From: Oscillibacter sp.
GTDB lineage: Bacteria > Bacillota > Clostridia > Oscillospirales > Oscillospiraceae
Reading direction: 5' to 3'
Length of the DNA stretch: 64,000 nt
NCBI GenBank assembly: GCA_003539495.1
Contig: DPPB01000020.1
Span: 72,946-136,945, forward strand
Part shown: one piece after another, positions 8,389 to 16,989 of the stretch
Layout of the letters: each line of letters opens with the position of its first letter
How positions within the stretch are numbered: the stretch's first letter is position 1
Made by a program: the position numbers and the translations under genes
The notes under the pieces: model-generated
What the model was told of the DNA's origin: nothing
What the model saw: only the letters and a program-made list of their open reading frames with translations
The model's database searches: none

Positions 8389-9132
8389 ATGCCAACGATT
8401 TTTTTAAGCCCCTCTACCCAGGAATATAACCAGTATGTCACCGGCGCCGGCAGCGAGGAATACTTCATGAACCTGCTGGCGGACGCCATGGAGCCGCTGC
8501 TGCTTTCCAACGGCATCCAGTTTACCCGCAACGATCCCCGGGGCACCGTGTCCGATTCCATCCGGCAGAGCAACGCCGGCAGCTACGATTTTCATCTGGC
8601 CCTCCACTCCAACGCCTCCGGCCCGGGCAGCGAGGGCCGGAGCCGGGGCATTGTCGCCTTTTACTATCCCGGCAGCGCAAACAGCCAGCGGGCGGCGGAG
8701 CTGTTTGCGGCGGCCCTGCGAGAGATCTATCCCCTGCCAAATCAGGTGACCACCCGCTCCACAACCACTCTTGCAGAGGTGAAACGCACCAAGGCCCCCG
8801 CCGTGCTGCTGGAGATCGGCTACCACGATAACGCCGCCGACGCCCAGTGGATTGCAGAGCACATCGAGCTCATCGCCCAGACCTTGGTACAGGCTTTGAC
8901 GGAGTATTTCGGCCTGCCCTATGTCTACCCCGGCCCCAGCCAGCCGGGCCTGGCCGTTACGGATTCCGGTGGGCCGGTGGCGCTGCGGGCGTACCCCTCG
9001 GCCCAGGGGCAGGTTATCACGCAGATCCCCAACGGCACCACGGTCACGGTGTTCGGCCAGTATCAGGGCTGGTATGTGGTGCTCTACGGGGAGAGCATCG
9101 GATATGCCAATGCCGCCTTTATCCAGTTATGA
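8389..9132 (+). CDS. amidase_3-type cell-wall protein with C-terminal SH3 domain
   Basis: 247 aa. Residues 1-180 resemble N-acetylmuramoyl-L-alanine amidases: S-E-E-Y-F-M-N (helix glutamate), H-L-A-L-H-S-N-A-S (zinc histidine) and L-L-E-I-G-Y-H-D-N (catalytic glutamate). The usual first zinc-ligand motif G-H-G-G is absent; that place reads F-L-S-P-S-T-Q-E-Y-N. Residues about 190-247 form a bacterial SH3 domain. No signal peptide is seen, so export, if any, is unexplained; related clostridial proteins with the same L-S-P-S-T-Q-E start are known to me. Shine-Dalgarno GGGAGG, 9 nt spacing. Confidence 0.8.
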   Translation: MPTIFLSPSTQEYNQYVTGAGSEEYFMNLLADAMEPLLLSNGIQFTRNDPRGTVSDSIRQSNAGSYDFHLALHSNASGPGSEGRSRGIVAFYYPGSANSQRAAELFAAALREIYPLPNQVTTRSTTTLAEVKRTKAPAVLLEIGYHDNAADAQWIAEHIELIAQTLVQALTEYFGLPYVYPGPSQPGLAVTDSGGPVALRAYPSAQGQVITQIPNGTTVTVFGQYQGWYVVLYGESIGYANAAFIQL

Positions 9133-9166
9133 GGAAAAATAATTCACCTATGCGGTGCTTTTTCCC

Positions 9167-9195
9167 TTGACAGTTTCCTGAAATGCGATTAATAT
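9167..9195 (+). promoter_or_regulatory. sigma-A promoter of rny
   Basis: TTGACA (9167-9172), 17-bp spacer, TAATAT (9190-9195), followed by a leader of about 105 nt to rny. Confidence 0.8.
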
Positions 9196-9306
9196 TAGGA
9201 AGGATATGCACCCGAAAGATCAGGGGGTCTTTTTGGTTGTTTTCTACACTCAAACGGGAAACCGTTTCTCACAGATTTATACACATTCACAGGAGGTTGA
9301 CCAATC

Positions 9307-10857
9307 ATGACCACAGTTGGCTACATTGTAGCGGCTGTTGCGGCTGTTGTTGCGTTCGTGGTTGGCTTCCCTATCGGTATTCAGTACCGCAAGAAGGTAG
9401 CGGAAAAGGAAATTTCCAGCGCGGAGGAGGAAGCGACCCGCATCCTCAACGAGGCCATCAAAAGCTCCGAGAGCAAGAAGCGTGAGGTCCTGCTGGAGGC
9501 AAAGGAAGAGATCCTGAAAAGCCGCGCGGATTACGAGAAGGAAGTCAAGGAACGCCGGGCCGACCTGCAAAAGCAGGAACGCCGGCTGCAGCAGAAGGAA
9601 GAGAACATCGATCGCAAGACCGATGCTATCGAGAAAAAGGAAGAGGCCCTGAGCCAGAAGCACGAGGCCCTTCAGAGGGAACAGGACGAGATCAAGCTCA
9701 TCAAGCGCAGCCAGACCGAGATGCTCGAGCGCATCTCCGGCTTTACCGCCGACCAGGCCAAGGCGTATCTGATCCAGCAGGTGGAGTCCGAGGTCACTCA
9801 CGAGACTGCTATGAAGATCAAGGAGATCGAGGCCCGGGCCAAGGACGAAGCCGATCAGCGCGCCCGGGAGATCGTGGCCACCGCCATCCAGCGCTGCGCC
9901 GCAGACCATGTGGCTGAGATTACCGTCAGTGTGGTTCCCCTGCCCAATGACGAGATGAAGGGCCGCATCATCGGCCGCGAAGGCCGCAATATCCGCACCC
10001 TGGAGACCCTGACCGGTGCGGATCTGATTATTGACGACACACCCGAGGCCATCACCGTGTCCTGCTTTGAACCGGTGCGCCGGGAGGTAGCCCGCCTGGC
10101 CCTGGAAAAGCTCATCGCCGACGGCCGCATCCATCCCACCCATATTGAGGAGATGGTGGAGAAGGCCCGCCGGGAGGTGGACGCCGTTATCCGGTCCGAG
10201 GGCGAGCGCGCCGTGCTGGAAACCGGCGTGCGGGGCGTACATCCGGAGCTGCAGAAGCTCCTGGGCCGCCTGCACTACCGCACCAGCTATGGCCAGAACG
10301 TGCTGCAGCACTCTATTGAGGTATCCCATATTGCGGGCATGATGGCCGCCGAGCTGGGGGCCGACGTGGCTGCCGCCAAGCGTGCGGGTCTGCTGCACGA
10401 CATTGGCAAGGCAGTGGATCACGAGATGGAGGGCACCCACATCCAGCTGGGTGTGGAGTTCTGCCGCAAGTATAAGGAAAAAGAGGATATCATCCACGCC
10501 ATCCAGGCCCACCACGGCGATGTGGAGTGCAAGACTCTGGTTGCCTGCCTGGTGCAGGCGGCGGACGCCGTGTCTGCGGCCCGCCCCGGCGCACGGCGCG
10601 AGAATTTGGAGAACTATATCAAGCGCCTGGAGAAGCTGGAGGAAATTACCAGTGACTATCCCGGCGTTGAAAAGAGCTATGCCATCCAGGCCGGCCGCGA
10701 GGTCCGCGTCATGGTCAAGCCCGAGCAGGTGTCCGAGGATCAGATGGTCATCCTGGCCCATGACCTGGCCCGCCGCATCGAGAGCGAGCTTGAGTATCCC
10801 GGCCAGATCAAGGTCCACGTCCTGCGGGAGACTAAGGTGGTTGAATACGCCAAGTAA
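9307..10857 (+). CDS. rny: ribonuclease Y
   Basis: 516 aa, membrane-anchored endoribonuclease that starts bulk mRNA decay in Firmicutes. One N-terminal membrane helix (residues about 3-24), a long charged coiled coil to about 200, a KH domain (I-I-G-R-E-G-R-N), an HD domain with H-D-I-G-K-A, and the C-terminal RNase Y region. AGGAGG Shine-Dalgarno. It is followed by two terminators and ymdB, the usual Firmicute neighbour. Confidence 0.97.
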   Translation: MTTVGYIVAAVAAVVAFVVGFPIGIQYRKKVAEKEISSAEEEATRILNEAIKSSESKKREVLLEAKEEILKSRADYEKEVKERRADLQKQERRLQQKEENIDRKTDAIEKKEEALSQKHEALQREQDEIKLIKRSQTEMLERISGFTADQAKAYLIQQVESEVTHETAMKIKEIEARAKDEADQRAREIVATAIQRCAADHVAEITVSVVPLPNDEMKGRIIGREGRNIRTLETLTGADLIIDDTPEAITVSCFEPVRREVARLALEKLIADGRIHPTHIEEMVEKARREVDAVIRSEGERAVLETGVRGVHPELQKLLGRLHYRTSYGQNVLQHSIEVSHIAGMMAAELGADVAAAKRAGLLHDIGKAVDHEMEGTHIQLGVEFCRKYKEKEDIIHAIQAHHGDVECKTLVACLVQAADAVSAARPGARRENLENYIKRLEKLEEITSDYPGVEKSYAIQAGREVRVMVKPEQVSEDQMVILAHDLARRIESELEYPGQIKVHVLRETKVVEYAK

Positions 10858-10870
10858 TATCAAATATAAA

Positions 10871-10908
10871 GAATACTGCGTGCATAGGAATATGCACGCA
10901 GTATTTTC
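10871..10908 (+). terminator. terminator after rny
   Basis: A perfect 15-bp stem (AATACTGCGTGCATA and its complement) with a 4-nt loop followed by a short T-rich tail, 14 nt after the rny stop. Confidence 0.9.
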
Positions 10909-10943
10909 GCTATAGGGCTTGTGGATACCCTGTGCCGCCATGA

Positions 10944-10984
10944 AAAAATACCGTCTGCGTGCTTGCGTACCGACGGTATTTTAT
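10944..10984 (+). terminator. second hairpin between rny and ymdB
   Basis: AAAATACCGTC / GACGGTATTTT arms with a GC-rich loop and T-rich 3' side. It lies 50 nt upstream of ymdB and could be a back-up terminator or a leader attenuator. Confidence 0.6.
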
Positions 10985-11033
10985 ATATAATAAGTTGGAT
11001 TATAAATCAAAAAGCGAAACGGAGGGGTGAGCC

Positions 11034-11810
11034 ATGCTTTTTAAGGTGCTGGCCGTGGGCGATGTAACAGGCGAGAGCGGTGTGGACTTCCTGCACCGGC
11101 GGCTGCGGAGCCTGAAAAAGGAAAAGAGCATCGACTTTGTGGTGGCCAATGGGGAAAATGCCGCCGGAAACGGCCTGCTGCCCACCCATGCGGAGGACAT
11201 CCTGGCCGCCGGGGTGGATGTCATCACCTTGGGCAACCACTCCTTTGGAAAGACACAGATTGCGGATTTTTTGGAGGAAAGCCCTTACATTCTTCGTCCT
11301 GCCAATTTTACGGGCCGGGCCCCGGGCCGGGGTTGGGCGGTGTATGATTGCGGCCGGGTGCAGGTGGGTGTGATGAATCTCATTGGCCGCTGCAATTTGG
11401 ATTTTAATGCGGAAAATCCCTTTACCACCGCCGACCGTATATTGAAAAGCGAGGACAAGCCCACCTTCACTCTGGTGGATTTTCACGCCCAGGCCACCAG
11501 CGAAAAGCTGGCCCTGTCGTACTATTTGGATGGCCGGGTCAGCGCCCTGTGGGGGACCCACACCCACGTACCCACCGCCGATGGGCGAGTCTGCCCCAAG
11601 GGCATGGGTTATCTCACCGACCTGGGTATGACCGGGCCGGCGGAGTCTGTGCTGGGCGTCCGGCCGGAGCAATCGGTGGAGTTTTTCCTGGGAGGGCTGC
11701 CGGGCCGATATCGGATGGCGGACGGCCCCTGCAGGCTGCAGGGAGCCCTGTTTACATTGGATAGCAGCACCGGCCTGTGCGCCGGGGTGGAGCGTATAGA
11801 GATACAATAA
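11034..11810 (+). CDS. ymdB: YmdB-family metallophosphoesterase (cyclic-nucleotide phosphodiesterase)
   Basis: 258 aa, TIGR00282 family. B. subtilis YmdB hydrolyses 2',3'-cyclic nucleotides and influences biofilm and RNA decay. Metal-binding motifs are visible: G-D-V near the N-terminus, N-G-E-N-A-A, L-G-N-H-S-F and G-T-H-T-H-V-P-T-A-D. Its position after rny is conserved in Firmicutes. It is followed by ybaK after 15 nt. Confidence 0.93.
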   Translation: MLFKVLAVGDVTGESGVDFLHRRLRSLKKEKSIDFVVANGENAAGNGLLPTHAEDILAAGVDVITLGNHSFGKTQIADFLEESPYILRPANFTGRAPGRGWAVYDCGRVQVGVMNLIGRCNLDFNAENPFTTADRILKSEDKPTFTLVDFHAQATSEKLALSYYLDGRVSALWGTHTHVPTADGRVCPKGMGYLTDLGMTGPAESVLGVRPEQSVEFFLGGLPGRYRMADGPCRLQGALFTLDSSTGLCAGVERIEIQ

Positions 11811-11825
11811 GGAGGAGAAAATATC

Positions 11826-12320
11826 ATGTCAGTTGAAAAAGTGAGGGAGTATCTGAAGAGTTACGGCGTGGCAGACCGGATGCAGGAGTTTACCGTATCC
11901 AGCGCCACAGTGGAGCTTGCGGCGGTGGCCGTGGGCGTGGAGCCTGCCCGTATCGCCAAGACCTTGAGCTTCAAGGTGGATGAGACGCCCATTTTGATCG
12001 TAGCGGCCGGGGATGCCAAGGTGGATAACAGCAAGTATAAGCATTTCTTCCACACCAAGGCCAAGATGCTCACTCACGAGGAGGCGGTGGAGCGCATCGG
12101 TCATGCGGTGGGCGGCGTGTGCCCCTTTGCCCTGCCGGCGGAGGTAAAGACCTATCTGGACGTATCGCTGAAGCGGTTTGAAACGGTGTTTCCTGCAGTG
12201 GGCAGCGCCGCCTCGGCCATTGAGCTCACCTGTGACGAGCTGGAGCGCTGCTGCGGCGATAACTTCGTGGAGTGGGTGGACGTGTGTAAGGGCTGGCAGG
12301 ACGACCAGCCCCAGGCATGA
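11826..12320 (+). CDS. YbaK/EbsC-family aminoacyl-tRNA deacylase
   Basis: 164 aa, YbaK/ProX superfamily, a free-standing trans-editing domain that removes mischarged amino acids from tRNA (Cys-tRNA-Pro in YbaK). Conserved lysine context A-K-T-L-S-F-K and the G-G-V-C-P-F-A-L motif are present. It overlaps the next gene by 4 nt (ATGA). It lies 2.3 kb upstream of proS, whose enzyme lacks an internal editing domain, so a role in Pro-tRNA editing is plausible but inferred. Confidence 0.88.
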   Translation: MSVEKVREYLKSYGVADRMQEFTVSSATVELAAVAVGVEPARIAKTLSFKVDETPILIVAAGDAKVDNSKYKHFFHTKAKMLTHEEAVERIGHAVGGVCPFALPAEVKTYLDVSLKRFETVFPAVGSAASAIELTCDELERCCGDNFVEWVDVCKGWQDDQPQA

Positions 12321-13396
12321 AGCTCCTGCATGCGGCGGATCTGCATCTGGACAGCGCTTTTGCGGGTCTGCCGGAGGAGAAGGCGGCCCTCTGCCGCCAG
12401 GAGAGCCGGGATATCCTGCGCCGTATGGTGGATTGGGCCAACGACCATGAGGCCGATGTGATGCTTTTGGCCGGAGACCTGTTTGACTCCGACCGGCTCT
12501 ATAGCCAAACGGCCCGGACCTTGGCCCTGACCCTGGGGCGCTTCCGGGGCCGGATCTTCCTGGCTCCCGGCAACCATGATTTTTACGCCCCCGGCAGCGG
12601 CTACAGCGCTGTAGAGTGGCCGGAGAATGTGCATATCTTCACCTCCCGGACGCCCCAAACCGTTCTCCTGCCGGAGTGGAACGCCTCAGTCACCGGGACA
12701 GCCTTCACTACCGCCGAGGAGTGGGAGCCCTTTGCAGGCGCGGCCTTTGCCGGCAGTGAGGCAGCCGTTCGCCTGGGTGTGGTGCATGGAGAGGTCACCC
12801 GGGGTGAGAGCAAATACCGGGCTATTTCCCCGGCGGAGATCGGGAAAACGGACCTGACCTACCTGGCCCTGGGCCACGTCCACCGCTATGGCGGCGTGCA
12901 GCGGGCCGGGACCACGGCCTATGCCTATCCCGGCTGCCTGCCCGGACGGGGCTTTGACGAGACCGGAGACAAGGGCTTCCTGTTCGGTGATGTGACGGCG
13001 GAGGGAGCGGACCTGGAATTCATCCCCTTTGCCCGGCGGCGCTATCAGAGCGTTGCGGCGGATGTCACGGATTGTGACCCGGCGGAGGCTGTCCGCCAGG
13101 CGCTGGAGGGCGATTGCGGGCAGGATATCTGCCGGGTGCTGCTTACCGGGGCCCGGCGGGCGGATTTTTCCATCCCGGCGCTGGAGGGGGAATTGGCCGG
13201 CCTGTGCGCTTCTCTTACCTTGACGGACGAGACATACCCGGAGGAGGACGTGTGGGCCCGCTGCGGGGAGGATTCCCTCCGTGGGCTGTTTCTGCAGGAT
13301 CTGAGGGAGCAGTATGCTGCCGCCGACGAGGAGGGCAAGAAGCAGGTTCTCCGGGCGGCGCGCTTTGGCCTGGCGGCCCTGGATAACCGGGACTGA
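12317..13396 (+). CDS. SbcD/YhaO-like metallophosphoesterase (DNA repair exonuclease type)
   Basis: 359 aa. The calcineurin-like core is clear: A-D-L-H-L-D-S near the start, L-A-G-D-L-F-D-S, A-P-G-N-H-D-F and G-H-V-H-R-Y. It resembles YhaO/SbcD nucleases that act with an SMC-like ATPase (YhaN/SbcC), but no such partner follows; an asparaginase gene does. Start ATGA-coupled to ybaK. The nuclease activity is inferred from family. Confidence 0.82.
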   Translation: MKLLHAADLHLDSAFAGLPEEKAALCRQESRDILRRMVDWANDHEADVMLLAGDLFDSDRLYSQTARTLALTLGRFRGRIFLAPGNHDFYAPGSGYSAVEWPENVHIFTSRTPQTVLLPEWNASVTGTAFTTAEEWEPFAGAAFAGSEAAVRLGVVHGEVTRGESKYRAISPAEIGKTDLTYLALGHVHRYGGVQRAGTTAYAYPGCLPGRGFDETGDKGFLFGDVTAEGADLEFIPFARRRYQSVAADVTDCDPAEAVRQALEGDCGQDICRVLLTGARRADFSIPALEGELAGLCASLTLTDETYPEEDVWARCGEDSLRGLFLQDLREQYAAADEEGKKQVLRAARFGLAALDNRD

Positions 13397-13451
13397 GATG
13401 GGCGGCAAACTCTGTGAGACTTTTGGACGAGCAGACTTATAGGAGGTGTAT

Positions 13452-14447
13452 ATGAAAAGAATTCTCATGATCGGCACCGGCGGCACCATCGCCTCGGAAA
13501 TGACCCCGGATGGGTTGACGCCGGAGCTGAACACGGAGCAGCTGCTGGAGTTTATTCCCGATATTGGCAAGCTCTGCCTGGTGGATTGCCTTCAGCTGTA
13601 TAGCCTGGACAGCACCAATATCCGCCCCGAAAACTGGCTGGGCATAGTAGAGATCCTGCGCAAAAGCTACGATGCCTACGATGGCTTTGTCATCAGCCAC
13701 GGCACCGATACCATGGCCTACACGGCGGCTGCCCTGAGCTATCTGGTCCAGGGCAGCGCCAAGCCCATTGTCCTTACCGGGGCCCAAAAGCCCATTTGGT
13801 TTGACGGTACGGACTCCAAGCGCAACCTGACGGATGCTTTTCTCTACGCCTGCCGGGGCTGCGGCGGCGTGCAGATCGTCTTTAACGGCAAGGTGATTCT
13901 GGGCACCCGGGCGCGAAAGACCTTTTCCAAAAGCTTTCAGGCCTTTTCCAGCGTCAACTATCCGGACCTGGCGGTGCTGCAGGATGAGCGGTTGCTCCAA
14001 TATATCCGCACGGAGAGCCTGCCTCGGCCTGTTTTTTATGACAAGCTGTGCGAAAATGTGGGCCTGCTGAAGCTGATCCCCGGCACCAGGCGGGAGCTGG
14101 TGGATTTTATGATGGAGCGCTACGACGGCATCGTGGTGGAGAGCTTCGGCGTGGGCGGCTTGCCGGAGTATCCCGGGGAGGAGTTTTACCCGCTGGTGCA
14201 GCGGGCGGTGGAGCGGGGCAAGATCGTAGTGATGACTACCCAGGTACCCAACGAGGGCAGCGACCTGTCCGTGTACCATGTGGGCGGCCACCTGAAAAAC
14301 ACCCTGCACCTGCTGGAGGCCTTTGACATGACCACCGAGGCCGCTGTGTGCAAGCTCATGTGGATTCTGGGTCAGACCAAGGAATTTGAACAGGTGCGGG
14401 AGCTGTTTAACCGCCCTGTGGCGTGGGACATCCTTACCGTGGGCTGA
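13452..14447 (+). CDS. type I (cytoplasmic) L-asparaginase
   Basis: 331 aa, L-asparaginase/amidase family; hydrolyses asparagine to aspartate and ammonia. Both catalytic threonine motifs are visible: T-G-G-T-I-A-S at residues 8-14 and H-G-T-D-T-M-A-Y at about 82. No signal peptide, so cytoplasmic, as for AnsA. AGGAGG lies 5 nt before ATG 13452; the in-frame GTG at 13446 overlaps it. It is the last gene before the proS promoter. Confidence 0.92.
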   Translation: MKRILMIGTGGTIASEMTPDGLTPELNTEQLLEFIPDIGKLCLVDCLQLYSLDSTNIRPENWLGIVEILRKSYDAYDGFVISHGTDTMAYTAAALSYLVQGSAKPIVLTGAQKPIWFDGTDSKRNLTDAFLYACRGCGGVQIVFNGKVILGTRARKTFSKSFQAFSSVNYPDLAVLQDERLLQYIRTESLPRPVFYDKLCENVGLLKLIPGTRRELVDFMMERYDGIVVESFGVGGLPEYPGEEFYPLVQRAVERGKIVVMTTQVPNEGSDLSVYHVGGHLKNTLHLLEAFDMTTEAAVCKLMWILGQTKEFEQVRELFNRPVAWDILTVG

Positions 14448-14490
14448 TACACGGGCCTGCAGACGTTGGATACCCGGCCTGTCTGCGGGC

Positions 14491-14519
14491 TTGACAATCC
14501 GCCCCCCGCACGATACAAT
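14491..14519 (+). promoter_or_regulatory. sigma-A promoter of proS
   Basis: TTGACA (14491-14496), 17-bp spacer, TACAAT (14514-14519). The leader is only about 50 nt, too short for a T-box. A GC-rich CCTGCAGAC / GTCTGCGGG dyad just upstream may end the asparaginase transcript. Confidence 0.85.
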
Positions 14520-14578
14520 ACTAATTTAGGATAATTTAATTCGGAAACCATTCTGAAGAAAAAGTTAGGAGAAACATC

Positions 14579-16018
14579 ATGGCTAAAGACCAGAGAAATG
14601 TGGAAGCCATCACCCCCATGGAGGTGGACTTCGCCAAGTGGTACACCGATATTTGTCTAAAAGCGGAGCTGGTGGATTACGCCTCCGTCAAGGGCTTTAT
14701 GATCCTGCGGCCCTATGGCTATGCCATTTGGGAGAATATTCAGCGCATCATGGACGGGATGTTCAAAAAAACCGGCCATGTGAATGTGGCCATGCCCGTG
14801 CTGATCCCCGAGAGCCTGCTGAAAAAGGAGGGGGAGCTGGTGCAGGGCTTTGCCCCGGAGGTGGCCTGGGTCACCCACGGCGGCAGCGAGAAGCTGGAGG
14901 AGCGTCTGGCCTTCCGGCCCACCTCTGAGACTATGTTCTGCGACCACTGGCACAATGTACTGCAGAGCTACCGGGAGCTGCCCATGCTCTATAACCAGTG
15001 GTGCTCCGTCATCCGGTGGGAAAAGACCACCCGTCCCTTCCTGCGCTCCCGTGAGTTCTGGTGGCAGGAGGGCCACACCATCCACGAGACCGCTCAGGAG
15101 GCCATTGCCGAGACAGAGCAGCAGCTGAACTGCTACGCCGATTTCTGCCGGGATGCCCTGGCTATGCCCGTGGTAAAGGGCCGCAAGACCGATAAGGAAA
15201 AGTTCGCCGGGGCCGAGGCGACCTACACCATTGAGGCCATGATGAAGGACCACAAGGCCCTTCAATCCGGCACCAGCCACTATTTTGGCGACAAGTTCTC
15301 CCGGGCCTACGATGTGACCTTTACGGGTCGGGACAATAAGCTGCAGTACCCCTTCCAGACCTCCTGGGGTGCCACCACCCGTCTCATCGGTGCCTGCATC
15401 ATGACCCATTCGGACAACAACGGCCTGGTTCTGCCTCCGGCCATCGCACCTATCCAGGTCATCGTGCTGCCCATCGCCCAGCACAAGGCCGGCGTGCTGG
15501 ATGCCGCCGCCCAGCTGCGGGATCGGCTGGAGAAGCTGGGTCTGCGGGTGAAAATGGATGATAGTGAGCAGTCCCCCGGCTGGAAGTTTGCCCAGTATGA
15601 GATGAAGGGCGTGCCCCTGCGTGTGGAGATCGGCCCCAAGGATATGGAAAAGCAGCAGTGCTGCATCGCCCGCCGTGACACCGGCGAAAAGACCTTCGTG
15701 CCCCTGTCCGACCTGGAGAGCGCCGTGCAGTCCCTGCTGCAGGAGGTTCACCACAACCTCTATGCTATGGCCGAGAAGAATCTGGAGGACAACACCTTCG
15801 ACTTCACCACCTGGGAGGAGGTCAAGGAGATGGCCCAGGGCAAGGGCGGCTTTGCCCGCACCAAGTGGTGCGGCAGCCTGGAGTGCGAGCTGGCCATGAA
15901 GGAAAAGGCCGGGGTTTCCAGCCGCTGTATGCCGCTCAAGCAGTCCGGCACCACCGGCAAATGTCCCGTATGCGGCAAGGAATGCACCACGGACATTTAT
16001 TGGGGCGTGGCGTATTAA
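14579..16018 (+). CDS. proS: prolyl-tRNA synthetase, short (archaeal/eukaryal-like) type
   Basis: Class II synthetase, 479 aa. It has R-P-T-S-E-T (motif 2 region), the F-L-R-S-R-E-F-W-W-Q-E-G-H-T motif, and a C-terminal domain with cysteines (C-G-S-L-E-C ... C-P-V-C-G-K-E-C) ending in W-G-V-A-Y. It lacks the large internal INS editing domain of the long bacterial type, so it belongs to the shorter type 3 class found in many Clostridia. Strong own promoter. Confidence 0.95.
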   Translation: MAKDQRNVEAITPMEVDFAKWYTDICLKAELVDYASVKGFMILRPYGYAIWENIQRIMDGMFKKTGHVNVAMPVLIPESLLKKEGELVQGFAPEVAWVTHGGSEKLEERLAFRPTSETMFCDHWHNVLQSYRELPMLYNQWCSVIRWEKTTRPFLRSREFWWQEGHTIHETAQEAIAETEQQLNCYADFCRDALAMPVVKGRKTDKEKFAGAEATYTIEAMMKDHKALQSGTSHYFGDKFSRAYDVTFTGRDNKLQYPFQTSWGATTRLIGACIMTHSDNNGLVLPPAIAPIQVIVLPIAQHKAGVLDAAAQLRDRLEKLGLRVKMDDSEQSPGWKFAQYEMKGVPLRVEIGPKDMEKQQCCIARRDTGEKTFVPLSDLESAVQSLLQEVHHNLYAMAEKNLEDNTFDFTTWEEVKEMAQGKGGFARTKWCGSLECELAMKEKAGVSSRCMPLKQSGTTGKCPVCGKECTTDIYWGVAY

Positions 16019-16020
16019 GA

Positions 16021-16072
16021 CACCTGGCGAAAAATCTTCGATTTTTCTGCCAAAAGGCTTGCAGCCTGCTGC
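16021..16072. repeat. dispersed intergenic repeat, copy 2 (inverted)
   Basis: CTGGCGAAAAATCTTCG ... TGCCAAAAGGCTTGCAG is the reverse complement of the right half of the repeat in the argS leader (5405-5450), with a few changes. Confidence 0.5.
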
Positions 16073-16085
16073 CAAATTACAGCTT

Positions 16086-16181
16086 TGTCATTCCGAGGAG
16101 GCGAAGCGGCCGTGGGCATCCGCTCTTTCTCCGGAGGGATACGGATTGCCGCACCGGTGTGCGCACTGGCTCGCAATGACA
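16086..16181. repeat. MITE-like palindromic intergenic repeat
   Basis: A 96-bp element bounded by terminal inverted repeats TGTCATTCCGAG and CTCGCAATGACA (11 of 12 positions complementary), non-coding. This kind of element is familiar from gut clostridia, but copy number cannot be assessed in this window, where it occurs once. Confidence 0.6.
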
Positions 16182-16199
16182 TTGTATTTCAACAACAAG

Positions 16200-16237
16200 C
16201 AAGACCGGCGCGGAGGATTTTCCGCGCCGGTCTTTTT
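16200..16237. terminator. rho-independent terminator
   Basis: AAGACCGGCGCGGA / TCCGCGCCGGTCTT stem followed by a T-run, downstream of proS and the palindromic repeat. Confidence 0.85.
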
Positions 16238-16310
16238 GGGCAGGGTTGAGGAAGAAGCCTGCCGGTTGCTCCTTTAAGGACGAGGAACAATTCAAGAATA
16301 CACCAGATAT

Positions 16311-16335
16311 AGTGTAAAGTCAATACACTTATTAT
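16311..16335 (+). promoter_or_regulatory. dyad and -10 box before the small HTH gene
   Basis: AGTGTA-N7-TACACT (16311-16329) abuts a TATTAT -10-like box (16330-16335), 46 nt before the HTH gene. Position suggests an autoregulatory operator; no good -35 is visible. Confidence 0.4.
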
Positions 16336-16380
16336 GATGTATGAAATAATAAGCCATAACACAGGAAAGGAAAGTGTGCT

Positions 16381-16602
16381 ATGGCGGCATATATGGAAAT
16401 TTTGCAGGGACTGCGAGAGGACAGCGACCTGACCCAGGCGCAGGTGGCGGCGGCGCTGGGGACTACGCAGCAGGTGTATGCCCGGTATGAAAAGGGCGTA
16501 AACGAGCTGCCGCTGCGGCATTTGCGGGCGCTGTGCCTGCTGTATGGAGTCAGCGCGGACTACATTTTGGACCTGCCGGAGGGGCTGAAGCGCCCTCGGT
16601 AA
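16381..16602 (+). CDS. small XRE-family HTH regulator
   Basis: 73 aa, a single Cro/CI-type helix-turn-helix (D-L-T-Q-A-Q-V-A-A-A-L-G-T-T-Q-Q-V-Y-A-R-Y-E-K-G) with almost nothing else. GGAAAGG Shine-Dalgarno. It is transcribed alone between proS and the ribosomal operon. Targets unknown. Confidence 0.85.
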   Translation: MAAYMEILQGLREDSDLTQAQVAAALGTTQQVYARYEKGVNELPLRHLRALCLLYGVSADYILDLPEGLKRPR

Positions 16603-16662
16603 AAATTTCGGCACACCTCACGAAAATATTTCTGAATTTTATAAAAATAAGAGAAAATCCCC

Positions 16663-16691
16663 TTGACAAAAAGGGGCTTTTCCTATATTAT
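16663..16691 (+). promoter_or_regulatory. main promoter of the S10-spc-alpha operon
   Basis: TTGACA (16663-16668), 17-bp spacer, TATTAT (16686-16691). It is the only strong promoter seen ahead of the ribosomal genes. Confidence 0.88.
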
Positions 16692-16989
16692 AAGCAGGTA
16701 CGCGTATCGTGGGTGCTGCACACCCGGGAGCGTTTACAAATGCGATGAACCGGGAGATTGCTCCGCAAGGAGGTAACTTCCGGGGAGTATGTCCGATAAT
16801 CGGGCGGCTGAGAAGAACCTCTACGCCAGCGTAGATCGCTGTGCCAGAGTGACACCGGCCGGAGTTCGTGCCGGTGTTTCTTATGAGTCGGAATGATACG
16901 CACGGGTAAGCGTATAGATATTCTTCTCGCCGTACGGAACGCGGCCCTCGCAAAACAAAAACCGTACGAAAAATGGAGGAACAAACCAA
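16692..16989 (+). promoter_or_regulatory. structured 5' leader of the ribosomal operon
   Basis: Nearly 300 nt without a gene. Hairpins are visible: CTACG CCAG CGTAG at about 16831, and ACACCGG ... CCGGTGT followed by TTTCTT at 16852-16881, which looks like an attenuator. Autogenous control of S10 operons through such leaders (by L4) is established in several bacteria; here the ligand is not known. Confidence 0.5.

Noticed and set aside
9277..10941. 554-codon open frame opposite rny
   Set aside because: Antisense shadow; rny has all family motifs and a promoter, this frame has none.
14520..14578. T-box riboswitch ahead of proS
   Set aside because: The leader after the promoter is only about 55 nt, too short for a T-box, and no T-box sequence or terminator is present.
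14657..16075. Long minus-strand frame opposite proS
   Set aside because: Shadow of proS, no start signal, no known domain.
16021..16380. CRISPR-like repeats after proS
   Set aside because: The blocks are single palindromic or dispersed repeats without regular spacers; no cas genes are in the window.
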